A stretch of 7,670 bases of DNA, from assembly GCA_022848825.1 (NCBI GenBank), contig JAJISH010000444.1, positions 1 to 7,670 on the forward strand. Reading direction: 5' to 3'. Both the position numbers and the translations under genes were made by a program. Below the pieces are notes generated by a model. The model was not told where the DNA came from. It ran no database searches and saw only the letters and a list, made by a program, of their open reading frames with translations. This stretch comes from Thermoplasmatota archaeon. Lineage in GTDB: Archaea; Thermoplasmatota; Thermoplasmata; RBG-16-68-12; JAGMCJ01. Of this stretch, positions 1 to 5,357 are shown piece after piece (position 1 is the stretch's first letter; each line of letters starts with the position of its first letter).

Positions 1-1235
1 TACAGATTGGAGTCCTTGCCGTCGTTGAGAACGGTGATGTTGAAGAAGCCTGTCTCGGTCCTTTGAATGGTCATTCTCTCGACCTCGGCCGACAGGGACA
101 TGTGGTTCATGACCTGGAACGGATTGTCCGCTATCTCGAGAAGGAAGAGCGCCGCGGCGAGGTTGTCCTCGCAGACGGGGAGTATCTTGTCCTCCCTCGG
201 ATGGAAGCCGTTGTATGGGAACGACACTGCTGGATCCGCGTCGTTCCAGTGCGGATACAGTTCGAACGTGAAGGATAGGATCCCCATCTCGCCGTACAGC
301 CAGTCATCGTCGGTCCCGGTCGTCAGATAGAGGTCGCTGGCCTTCTGTGGTGTGTACCCAGGGTAGCTTGAACCTGCCTTGTTCGTGACTCTGTTCGACA
401 TCTCTGTAGCGAGCGTGGAGAGGATATCGTCGTCCTCGGTGATGTTCTCCGTGTTGCCCCACGGATAGAGAATCAGCTGGGAGTAGGTGTGATATGATAT
501 CGCGAAGACGAAGTCGTGCTGCATGACGAAGTCCCTTATGGCGCTCGTTTCGAGTTCGGAGAAAGGTCCCGACCCCCTGTAGGTCTGTGTCCACGTCAAG
601 TCCCTGGACCCCGCCCCACCCCACATCCAGCCGTAGTTCCTGTTGAGGTCGGTACCATACGTGCCGTCTCCGTTGGGGGAACGATTCTTCCTCCAGTTCG
701 TGTAGGATGTGGGATCGTCCCCGCCATCGTACGTCCGCCCGTCCGGGTTGACCATAGGGACTATCCAAAGCTGTCTCCCGTTGATCATGTCCGTGATAGT
801 CATGTTGACTCCGTAGCCGTCCGTCAGAACCTCGATGACGTAGAGGCAGAACTCCAACGTCAACCACTCCCTCGCGTGATGCATGCAGTTGAAATAGACC
901 TCTGGCTCGTCCTCCTCGATCTGCGGATTGTCGGATATCTTCATCGCCCAGATGTCTCTGCCCTCGTATGTGCTTCCGATTGAGATGAGAGAGACTATGG
1001 GGGAGTGGTCGGCGACGACCTGATCGAGTTCCGTGACCATCTCGTCGTAGGTGTGGTAGTCCGTCACGCCGTCCGACGGATCCACCGGACCGCCGGATGC
1101 GGGCTCGAGCAGCGGGGAGACGCTCTTCATTTCCTCCTCGGAAGTGATTGCCGGCGAGGTCGAGGAGATGAACAGAAGGATCAGTACGATGGGAATCAGA
1201 AACGTTGACTTCATGCGAATGGCCCTGTTCTGCAT
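1..1235 (-). CDS. Secreted zinc carboxypeptidase, M14 family (3' end beyond the window)
   Basis: Peptidase that removes C-terminal residues from peptides, probably outside the cell. The frame is open from the ATG at 1235 down to base 3 (411 codons) with no stop, so the C-terminus is missing. Residues 8-31 form a hydrophobic signal-peptide-like segment (MKSTFLIPIVLILLFISS); no lipobox cysteine follows. All M14 landmarks are present: zinc ligands H120 and E123 in HHAREW, and H249 in SYHTYSQ; substrate-binding R185 in NWRKNR (Arg127 of carboxypeptidase A) and N198-R199 in DLNRNY; catalytic E325 in FTFELYPHW (Glu270 of carboxypeptidase A). The start at 1235 is chosen because AGGTGGA lies about 9 nt upstream; M8 (1214) is an alternative that leaves a shorter signal peptide. 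The gene begins 12 nt after the dph6 stop on the same strand, and the ribosome site overlaps that stop, so it is probably cotranscribed. After residue 390 the chain continues past the catalytic domain (TGFFNITVLNDG), which hints at an extra beta-rich C-terminal domain. The family call is firm; the substrate is unknown. Confidence 0.95.
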   Translation of the reverse strand, partial: MQNRAIRMKSTFLIPIVLILLFISSTSPAITSEEEMKSVSPLLEPASGGPVDPSDGVTDYHTYDEMVTELDQVVADHSPIVSLISIGSTYEGRDIWAMKISDNPQIEEDEPEVYFNCMHHAREWLTLEFCLYVIEVLTDGYGVNMTITDMINGRQLWIVPMVNPDGRTYDGGDDPTSYTNWRKNRSPNGDGTYGTDLNRNYGWMWGGAGSRDLTWTQTYRGSGPFSELETSAIRDFVMQHDFVFAISYHTYSQLILYPWGNTENITEDDDILSTLATEMSNRVTNKAGSSYPGYTPQKASDLYLTTGTDDDWLYGEMGILSFTFELYPHWNDADPAVSFPYNGFHPREDKILPVCEDNLAAALFLLEIADNPFQVMNHMSLSAEVERMTIQRTETGFFNITVLNDGKDSNL

Positions 1236-1247
1236 ATTGGCGTCCAC

Positions 1248-1922
1248 CTAAATAAGATTGGTCTTGTCCATGAGGGAAGCCTTCTGGATCCTGTAGATGC
1301 CTCTCATGCCGTCCCACTCACGGGTAGCCTCCTCGACGTTCAGCCTTCTCAGGAAGTTGGGGCCGTCCACAACGAGGGTCTCATACTCTCCGCCCTCGCC
1401 GGAGACATTGAATCGGGTCCTCTTGCTGAGAGCGATGAGATCGTCCAGAGCGTCCCCCGACAAGGTCCTTCCGAGCCACTCCTCCGTCAAACCCTCGGCC
1501 GAGACGCCGACGATGACGATTTCAAAGCCCGCCTTGACCTCATCCTGGAGGACAGCCTCCTGGGACTTCCTCCAGAGCGGGGCGAAGGTCCGCAGACCGA
1601 TCCTGTGGCAGATATCGTTGATCCGCGTGTACTGGTAGTCGGACGCGATGGCTCCCATCACGACCCCCTCAACAGCAAGGTCTCCGAGCACATCCTCGAG
1701 AACGTCGAGTTCGTCATCCGATCCCGCGTTCCGCTTGACCAAGGGGATGTCGAGGGCCTCCGAGTGAAGCTCCGTGAGCTCGATGTTCGGGAAGTGGAAC
1801 ATCATCGAATCCGCTTGCGGGACGATTGTGACGAGCCGTTCAACGCTCCAACCCATCTGCTGGGCCAAGTAGAGGGCGTGGGTGGAATCCTTCCCGCCTG
1901 AGAACAGTGAAGCGACTTTCAT
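1248..1922 (-). CDS. dph6: Diphthine--ammonia ligase (Dph6-type ATP pyrophosphatase)
   Basis: Predicted last step of diphthamide synthesis: ATP-dependent amidation of diphthine on the conserved histidine of translation elongation factor aEF-2, in the cytoplasm. The 224-residue protein opens with the N-type PP-loop SGGKDS at residues 8-13, where ATP binds. It also has the family signatures GAIASDYQYTR (90-100), APLWRKSQE (114-122) and GEGGEYETLV (175-184). Archaeal single-domain members are about 220-230 residues long, so it looks complete. The start at 1922 gives the PP-loop its usual position at the extreme N-terminus; GTGAT lies 5 nt upstream (1928-1932) as a plausible ribosome site. It is the first gene of a minus-strand pair with the M14 carboxypeptidase. 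That partner is secreted, so a shared pathway is not evident. Some archaeal members of this family are annotated only as ATP-binding proteins; the Dph6 role is inferred from the family. Confidence 0.88.
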   Translation of the reverse strand: MKVASLFSGGKDSTHALYLAQQMGWSVERLVTIVPQADSMMFHFPNIELTELHSEALDIPLVKRNAGSDDELDVLEDVLGDLAVEGVVMGAIASDYQYTRINDICHRIGLRTFAPLWRKSQEAVLQDEVKAGFEIVIVGVSAEGLTEEWLGRTLSGDALDDLIALSKRTRFNVSGEGGEYETLVVDGPNFLRRLNVEEATREWDGMRGIYRIQKASLMDKTNLI

Positions 1923-1945
1923 TCGGTATCACGCGCCATCACTTA

Positions 1946-1959
1946 CTCCGATATGACTC
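1946..1959 (-). promoter_or_regulatory. Weak TATA-like element upstream of dph6
   Basis: Read on the minus strand the segment contains GTCATATC, about 28-35 nt before the dph6 ATG. This fits the archaeal TATA-to-start spacing for a short-leader or leaderless message. The match is poor and no clear BRE is visible, so this is tentative. Confidence 0.25.
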
Positions 1960-2000
1960 TTGTGGGTCCGAATGAGCGCACCCTAAGCTTTTTGTGGGTC
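1960..2000. repeat. 9-bp direct repeat TTGTGGGTC in the divergent dph6/creatininase promoter region
   Basis: TTGTGGGTC occurs at 1960-1968 and again, identically, at 1992-2000. The offset is 32 bp, close to three helical turns, so two bound proteins would face the same side of the DNA. The copies flank the probable TATA element of the plus-strand creatininase gene and lie upstream of dph6. A regulator-binding role is inference; a chance repeat is possible. Confidence 0.4.
1984..1993 (+). promoter_or_regulatory. Probable TATA element for the creatininase-rpiA operon
   Basis: TAAGCTTTTT is the most AT-rich block in the 103-bp divergent gap. Its centre is about 37 nt before the ATG at 2026, which would place transcription start near 2013-2015 and leave a very short leader containing AGGGGG (2015-2020). 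The position fits; the sequence is only a moderate match to archaeal box A. Confidence 0.35.
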
Positions 2001-2025
2001 TCAGCGATTAGCCTAGGGGGAACTG

Positions 2026-2730
2026 ATGCTTCTCGATGAGATGACCACGCAGGAGTTCGCGGAGAAGGTGAAGGAGGACTCGGTGGTCATAGTCCCGATC
2101 GGGGCGGTCGAGGAGCACGGTCCACATCTGCCGCTCTGTACCGATTCCATCCAACCGGAGCACGTTGCACTCGAGATAGCGAAGAGGACGGGAGCGTTCA
2201 TCGCCCCTCCGATACGGTATGGGAACTGCTCGACCACGAGGAACTTCCCCGGTACGATATCCATAAGCTTCGACACCATGCGAGCCCTTGCATACGACGT
2301 GATAAGCGAGCTTGCCAGGAATGGGTTCGGAAACATCGTCCTACTCTCGGGTCATGCGGGAGGAATGCACATGGCCGCCCTTCGGCTGGCCGCGAAGGAC
2401 GTGGTGGACGAGAGAGAGGTTCATGTGATGGTCGCGTCGGACTATGAGGTCCTCTACCGATCGAACAAGGTGGAAGAAGGCGACGGTCATTCCGGGCTTC
2501 TTGAGACGTCCCGTGTGCTTGCGATCCGTCCCGACCTCGTGAGACCTGAGAGGCCCAAGGGCAAGAGCGAGATACCGCCCTACGTGGTCCTGAGGCATCC
2601 CGAGGAGTACTGGAAGGAGGGCGTGAGCGGGGACTCATCTAGGTCGACGGCAGAGAAGGGCAAGGACTTCAACGACTTCGTGATCGACGAGCTGTGCAGG
2701 ATGATTGAGGAAATGAGGGATTTGAAATGA
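2026..2730 (+). CDS. Creatininase-family metal-dependent amidohydrolase
   Basis: A 234-residue member of the creatininase/MftE/ArfB superfamily, cytoplasmic enzymes that use two metal ions to hydrolyse amide bonds. Visible signatures are PIGAVEEHGPHLPL (24-37) with metal-binding candidates E29, H31 and D40 (E34, H36 and D45 of Pseudomonas creatininase); SGHAGG (108-113) with H110; and DGHSGLLETS (153-162). The usual GHGGN or GHYEN box reads GHAGG here, so its asparagine is replaced. The ATG at 2026 follows AGGGGG by 5 nt; M6 (2041) is a less supported alternative. The gene overlaps rpiA by 4 nt (ATGA), implying translational coupling. In archaea a relative, ArfB, deformylates the GTP-derived pyrimidine in riboflavin/F420 synthesis, and another, MftE, is a peptidase. 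Which substrate applies here cannot be read from sequence alone, so no symbol is given. Confidence 0.85.
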   Translation: MLLDEMTTQEFAEKVKEDSVVIVPIGAVEEHGPHLPLCTDSIQPEHVALEIAKRTGAFIAPPIRYGNCSTTRNFPGTISISFDTMRALAYDVISELARNGFGNIVLLSGHAGGMHMAALRLAAKDVVDEREVHVMVASDYEVLYRSNKVEEGDGHSGLLETSRVLAIRPDLVRPERPKGKSEIPPYVVLRHPEEYWKEGVSGDSSRSTAEKGKDFNDFVIDELCRMIEEMRDLK

Positions 2731-3395
2731 GGAGACTGAAGCGACTGGCGGGAGAAGCTGCCTGTGATTATGTGAAGGACGGAATGGTCGTCGGTCTGGG
2801 CACTGGCAGCACCGTCCACTATACAATCAAGAAGCTGGGGAGAATGGTGGGCGAGGGACTCAGGGTGATAGGCATACCGACATCTATCAAGTCGGAGAAT
2901 CTGGCCCGCCAATGCAAGATACCACTGTCCAGCCTCCACGAACATCCGAATGTGGACATCTCGATAGACGGAGCGGATGAGGTCGATCCCAAACTGAACC
3001 TGATCAAGGGGATGGGCGGCGCTCTCGTTCGTGAGAAGAGCGTGGCGAGCGTCTCGCGGAGACTGATAATCGTCATCGACGATGCGAAGCAGGTCTCCAG
3101 GCTAGGCTCGAAGTCCCCCGTTCCCGTGGAGGTGCTTCCATTCGGTTGGAGCACCGTCCTGAAGAGACTGGAGAAGTTAGGCATGGAGGTCGAGCTCAGA
3201 AAGAGCAGGAAGATCCCCTTTGTGTCCGACAACGGGAACTACATACTCGACTGCAGGTTCAAGGAGATAACCTCCCCGAAGAGGTTGGAGAGCAGGTTGA
3301 ACAACATCCCAGGCGTCGTGGAGAACGGCCTCTTCGTGAATCTTACCAACCTTGTGCTCGTCGGGACCGATATGGGTCTGAAAACAGTTCGATAG
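2727..3395 (+). CDS. rpiA: Ribose-5-phosphate isomerase A
   Basis: Interconverts ribose 5-phosphate and ribulose 5-phosphate in the cytoplasm, supplying ribose for nucleotides and cofactors. In archaea this usually links to the ribulose-monophosphate or non-oxidative pentose route. The 222-residue length is typical. The phosphate-binding loop GLGTGSTV is at 23-30, the DGADEVDP motif at 81-88 and KGMGGALVREK at 94-104. The catalytic-site residues D81, D84, K94 and E103 fall at the same numbers as in E. coli RpiA. The start ATG lies inside the creatininase stop context (ATGA overlap at 2727-2730), which fixes the start and indicates coupling. The stop TAG (3393-3395) directly abuts the stop of the convergent regulator gene. 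Confidence 0.96.
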   Translation: MRRLKRLAGEAACDYVKDGMVVGLGTGSTVHYTIKKLGRMVGEGLRVIGIPTSIKSENLARQCKIPLSSLHEHPNVDISIDGADEVDPKLNLIKGMGGALVREKSVASVSRRLIIVIDDAKQVSRLGSKSPVPVEVLPFGWSTVLKRLEKLGMEVELRKSRKIPFVSDNGNYILDCRFKEITSPKRLESRLNNIPGVVENGLFVNLTNLVLVGTDMGLKTVR

Positions 3396-3764
3396 CTACT
3401 TCGTCAGCGAGCGAAGCTCGTTCATGTTCCTCACCATCCTCTCGATCTTCTTGTCCTCCTGCTTCTTGATCGTTGATACGATCCTGCTGAAGGATTTCGA
3501 GATGCGATAGGCGTGAACGGGCCTACCCTTGCCCTCCTTCTTGATGTCCCGTTTGGTGACCCATCCTCTCCGACGGAGCTCCTGCATCGCGAGAGAGACC
3601 TCGGGCTGCCTCAGTCCGGTAGCCTTCTCGACTTGGACAGAGGTGGTCTCTTCCCTCTTGGAAAGGATGACAAGGGTTTTGGCCAGATTCTTGGACATCC
3701 CTGTGAAGATGAGCTTGTCGATTATGTCGTTGTCCAGTCGACTCAGTCTCATCTCCCCCTGCAT
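3396..3764 (-). CDS. Small winged-helix transcriptional regulator
   Basis: A 122-residue DNA-binding protein. Residues 25-70 form a helical winged-helix core; the helix-turn-helix is about TTSVQVEKATGLRQPEVSLA (40-59), followed by QELRRRGWV. The wing is KKEGKGRPVHAYRI (75-88). The last 33 residues are very charged and predicted helical (SFSRIVSTIKKQEDKKIERM), a likely dimerisation helix. No metal-binding cysteines or ligand domain are visible. It resembles archaeal ArsR/TrmB-like wHTH proteins, but I cannot assign a subfamily. The start at 3764 is supported by GGTGA 7 nt upstream (3772-3776); M5 is possible. The gene runs convergently into rpiA with zero spacing and divergently from the ribosomal operon. 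A dyad over its own promoter suggests autoregulation (inference). Targets are unknown. Confidence 0.85.
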   Translation of the reverse strand: MQGEMRLSRLDNDIIDKLIFTGMSKNLAKTLVILSKREETTSVQVEKATGLRQPEVSLAMQELRRRGWVTKRDIKKEGKGRPVHAYRISKSFSRIVSTIKKQEDKKIERMVRNMNELRSLTK

Positions 3765-3777
3765 ATGCGAGTCACCA

Positions 3778-3797
3778 TGGCAATTATTATTCTGCCA
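3778..3797. promoter_or_regulatory. Inverted repeat TGGCA-N10-TGCCA, candidate operator of the wHTH gene
   Basis: Perfect 5-bp arms at 3778-3782 and 3793-3797 enclose an AT-rich 10-bp spacer. The dyad sits between the TATA element and the start codon of the minus-strand regulator gene, over the expected transcription start, which is a typical repressor position. The 15-bp arm-to-arm distance is reasonable for a winged-helix dimer. Function is inferred. Confidence 0.4.
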
Positions 3798-3807
3798 ATA
3801 TATAATT
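3797..3807 (-). promoter_or_regulatory. TATA box of the wHTH regulator gene
   Basis: On the minus strand this reads AATTATATATT, the best TATA match in the gap between the divergent genes. Its centre is about 38 nt before the ATG at 3764. This predicts transcription start near 3776 and a leader of about 12 nt that just includes the GGTGA ribosome site. Confidence 0.6.
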
Positions 3808-3860
3808 CTTGCGATTCAAGTCCGCGTCGCCCGAGCGGCCGCCCTGCTGGGCCAGTTCAG

Positions 3861-3872
3861 ACCGGTGCGCAC
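3861..3872. repeat. Overlapping GC-rich palindromes ACCGGT and GTGCGCAC
   Basis: ACCGGT (3861-3866) and GTGCGCAC (3865-3872) are both perfect palindromes and share two bases. They lie 12-23 nt upstream of the TATA element of the ribosomal operon, where an activator or BRE-proximal factor could bind. In GC-rich DNA short palindromes are not rare, so function is uncertain. Confidence 0.3.
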
Positions 3873-3882
3873 AGCCCAAACC

Positions 3883-3890
3883 CTAAATAT
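3883..3890 (+). promoter_or_regulatory. TATA box of the rpl44e-PAC2 operon
   Basis: CTAAATAT lies about 41 nt before the rpl44e ATG at 3928. It predicts transcription start near 3913, leaving a leader of about 15 nt that contains GAGGT (3916-3920), 7 nt from the ATG. A second AT-rich block, TGTATAG at 3898-3904, is an alternative that would give an almost leaderless message. Confidence 0.5.
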
Positions 3891-3927
3891 GAGTTTGTTG
3901 TATAGCACGTTTCACGAGGTCTGAAGG

Positions 3928-4206
3928 ATGAAAATGCCCCGCAGGATAAACGGATTCTGCCCTTCGTGCAACAAGCACACCAAACTTGAGATAGAGAGAG
4001 TCAAGACAAGACCAAGGAGCGAGTTCAAGAAAGGTCAGCGGAGGTTCAGAAGGGTCATGGCGGGCTATGGAGGATTCCCGAGGGCCAAGTATGAGGGGAG
4101 GGAGAAGCCGACAAAGCGCGTGTACATACGCTATCGCTGCAAGGAATGCGGCAAGGCTCACCATCGTAAGTGTTTCAGGGCCAAGAAGTTCGAGCTGGAG
4201 GACTGA
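3928..4206 (+). CDS. rpl44e: Large-subunit ribosomal protein eL42 (L44e)
   Basis: Zinc-binding protein of the 50S subunit near the E site. The 92 residues match the family length. Zinc ligands are C11 and C14 (CPSC) and C71 and C74 (CKEC); the basic loop between them includes GYGGFPRAKYEGREKPTKR (46-64), the segment that reaches towards the E-site tRNA in the family. The ATG at 3928 has GAGGT 7 nt upstream. M3 (3934) would give the more usual MPRRINGF start, so the first two residues are uncertain. It is the first gene of the operon and is followed after one base by rps27e, the usual archaeal order. Confidence 0.96.
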   Translation: MKMPRRINGFCPSCNKHTKLEIERVKTRPRSEFKKGQRRFRRVMAGYGGFPRAKYEGREKPTKRVYIRYRCKECGKAHHRKCFRAKKFELED

Positions 4207-4207
4207 G

Positions 4208-4393
4208 ATGGTCGATCTGCCCGGACCGAAGAGCAAATTCCTTCAGGTCCGCTGTCCAGACTGCCCGAACGAGCAGATCGTCTTCGACCATGCATCCACG
4301 AAGGTCACCTGTCTCGTTTGCGGGGCGACGATTGTGCGACCCAAGGGGGGGAAGGCGGAGATTAGAGGAGAAGTCGTGAAGGCCGTGGAGTAA
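4208..4393 (+). CDS. rps27e: Small-subunit ribosomal protein eS27
   Basis: Zinc-ribbon protein of the 30S subunit, 61 residues, the normal archaeal size. Zinc ligands are C16 and C19 (CPDC) and C35 and C38 (CLVC), with the family stretches FLQVRCPDC and VRPKGGKA. The frame stays open further upstream inside rpl44e, but the ATG at 4208 gives the conserved N-terminus, one base after the rpl44e stop. The stop TAA (4391-4393) overlaps the next ATG by one base (TAATG), a coupling arrangement. Confidence 0.96.
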   Translation: MVDLPGPKSKFLQVRCPDCPNEQIVFDHASTKVTCLVCGATIVRPKGGKAEIRGEVVKAVE

Positions 4394-5172
4394 TGGCTGG
4401 GTTGCCCACGTTTCCCGAGGAAGTAGAACTCGTCGTCTGCACCGTGACGAACGTGAAGAACTTCGGTGCGTTCGTTTCCTTGGACGAGTACGAGGGGAAG
4501 GAAGGCTTCATACACATCGCCGAGGTGGCCACCGGCTGGATCAAGTACATCAGGGACTACGTTCGTGAGGGTCAGAAGGTCGTCTGCAAGGTTCTCAGGG
4601 TCGACCCGTCCAAGGGTCACATAGACCTTTCCCTGAAGCAGGTGAACGAGCATCAGAAGCGGGAGAAGATCCAACAGTGGAAGAACGAGCAGAAGGCGCA
4701 CAAGCTGCTCGAGCTCGTGGCAGAGCGCGGCGGAAAGGACCTCAAGGAGTTCGAGGAGGAGCACGCTAGAAACCTCATCGAGAAGTTCGGCAGTCTTTAC
4801 GGCGCCTTCGAGGAGGCAGTCTTCGACGAGAAGACGATGAAGGAGGAGGGCTTCGAGGGAGACTGGGTGGAGACGTTCGTTGACGTTGCCAAGGAGAACA
4901 TCCAGCCGCCCTTTGTCAACATAGACGGGTTCTTTGAGATCAGTTGTCCTCTGCCCGACGGCATCGTCCATATACGTGAGGCTCTGGCCAAGGCCGAGAA
5001 GAACAAGAAGGCGGAGGTGTCCGTACAGTACATGGGGGCTCCGAGGTACAGACTTGTCGTGACGGCCCCGGACTACAAGACCGCGGAGGAAGAGATGAAC
5101 CGGACCGCGGAGAAGGTCATTGATCACCTAGTCTCAGTCGGCGGGGAAGCGAAGTTCAGCAGAAAGGCGTAA
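4393..5172 (+). CDS. eif2a: Translation initiation factor aIF2 subunit alpha
   Basis: Alpha subunit of the heterotrimeric factor that brings initiator Met-tRNA to the 30S subunit as a GTP complex. The 259 residues show an N-terminal S1/OB domain (about 8-84, with VKNFGAFVSLDEY and KGHIDLSLKQV), a helical middle domain (about 85-175) and a C-terminal alpha/beta domain (about 176-259) that contacts the gamma subunit. The loop that carries the regulatory serine in eukaryotic eIF2-alpha reads EVATGWIKYIRDY here (44-56). It has no serine, so the eukaryotic-type phosphorylation switch is unlikely at that site. The start overlaps the rps27e stop by one base; the stop TAA is followed by GT and then the nop10 ATG. 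Length and context are normal for archaea. Confidence 0.97.
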   Translation: MAGLPTFPEEVELVVCTVTNVKNFGAFVSLDEYEGKEGFIHIAEVATGWIKYIRDYVREGQKVVCKVLRVDPSKGHIDLSLKQVNEHQKREKIQQWKNEQKAHKLLELVAERGGKDLKEFEEEHARNLIEKFGSLYGAFEEAVFDEKTMKEEGFEGDWVETFVDVAKENIQPPFVNIDGFFEISCPLPDGIVHIREALAKAEKNKKAEVSVQYMGAPRYRLVVTAPDYKTAEEEMNRTAEKVIDHLVSVGGEAKFSRKA

Positions 5173-5174
5173 GT

Positions 5175-5357
5175 ATGCGCACACTCATCAGAAAATGCAA
5201 GGATTGCGATATCTACACTCTTGGGGGAGGGTGTCCCAAGTGTGGGTCCTCCACTGGCATGGCCTTGCCGCCCAGGTTCTCTCCAGAGGACAGGTATGGC
5301 AGATTCAGAAGGCAACTCAAGCTGCAGAGGTGTGAGAATGGAAGACATAACGATTGA
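5175..5357 (+). CDS. nop10: H/ACA RNP protein Nop10
   Basis: Small zinc-ribbon component of archaeal H/ACA ribonucleoproteins, which pseudouridylate rRNA with Cbf5, Gar1 and L7Ae. The 60 residues are typical. Zinc ligands are C8, C11, C20 and C23, followed by the hallmark PPRFSPEDRYGRFRR (32-46) that binds Cbf5. The start is 2 nt after the eif2a stop. The last 20 nt are also the start of the next gene in another frame, and the ribosome site of that gene (GAGGTG, 5327-5332) lies within nop10. Confidence 0.96.
   Translation: MRTLIRKCKDCDIYTLGGGCPKCGSSTGMALPPRFSPEDRYGRFRRQLKLQRCENGRHND

Noticed and set aside
304..1317. Minus-strand open frame of 337 codons overlapping the carboxypeptidase gene
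   Set aside because: Its translation is Arg/His/Gly-rich low-complexity text with no family motif, and it lies over an M14 frame with every catalytic residue intact. It is an out-of-frame shadow in GC-rich DNA.
3808..3880. tRNA-like text on the minus strand (GGCCCAGC, GGACTTGAATCG)
   Set aside because: It recalls the D-arm and anticodon loop of a serine tRNA, but no acceptor pairing, no proper anticodon stem and no T arm can be found in phase. Insufficient even for a pseudogene call.
4067..4207. Upstream extension of the rps27e frame to 4067
   Set aside because: It lies within rpl44e in another frame; the conserved eS27 N-terminus begins at 4208, just after the rpl44e stop.
4243..5127. Minus-strand open frame of 294 codons antisense to eif2a
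   Set aside because: Leucine/valine-rich translation typical of the strand opposite a GAG/AAG-rich gene; the plus frame is a clear aIF2-alpha.
5221..5337. Upstream extension of the PAC2 frame to an ATG at 5221
   Set aside because: The extra 39 residues are the shifted reading of nop10 and look non-conserved; a good ribosome site (GAGGTG) precedes the internal ATG at 5338.
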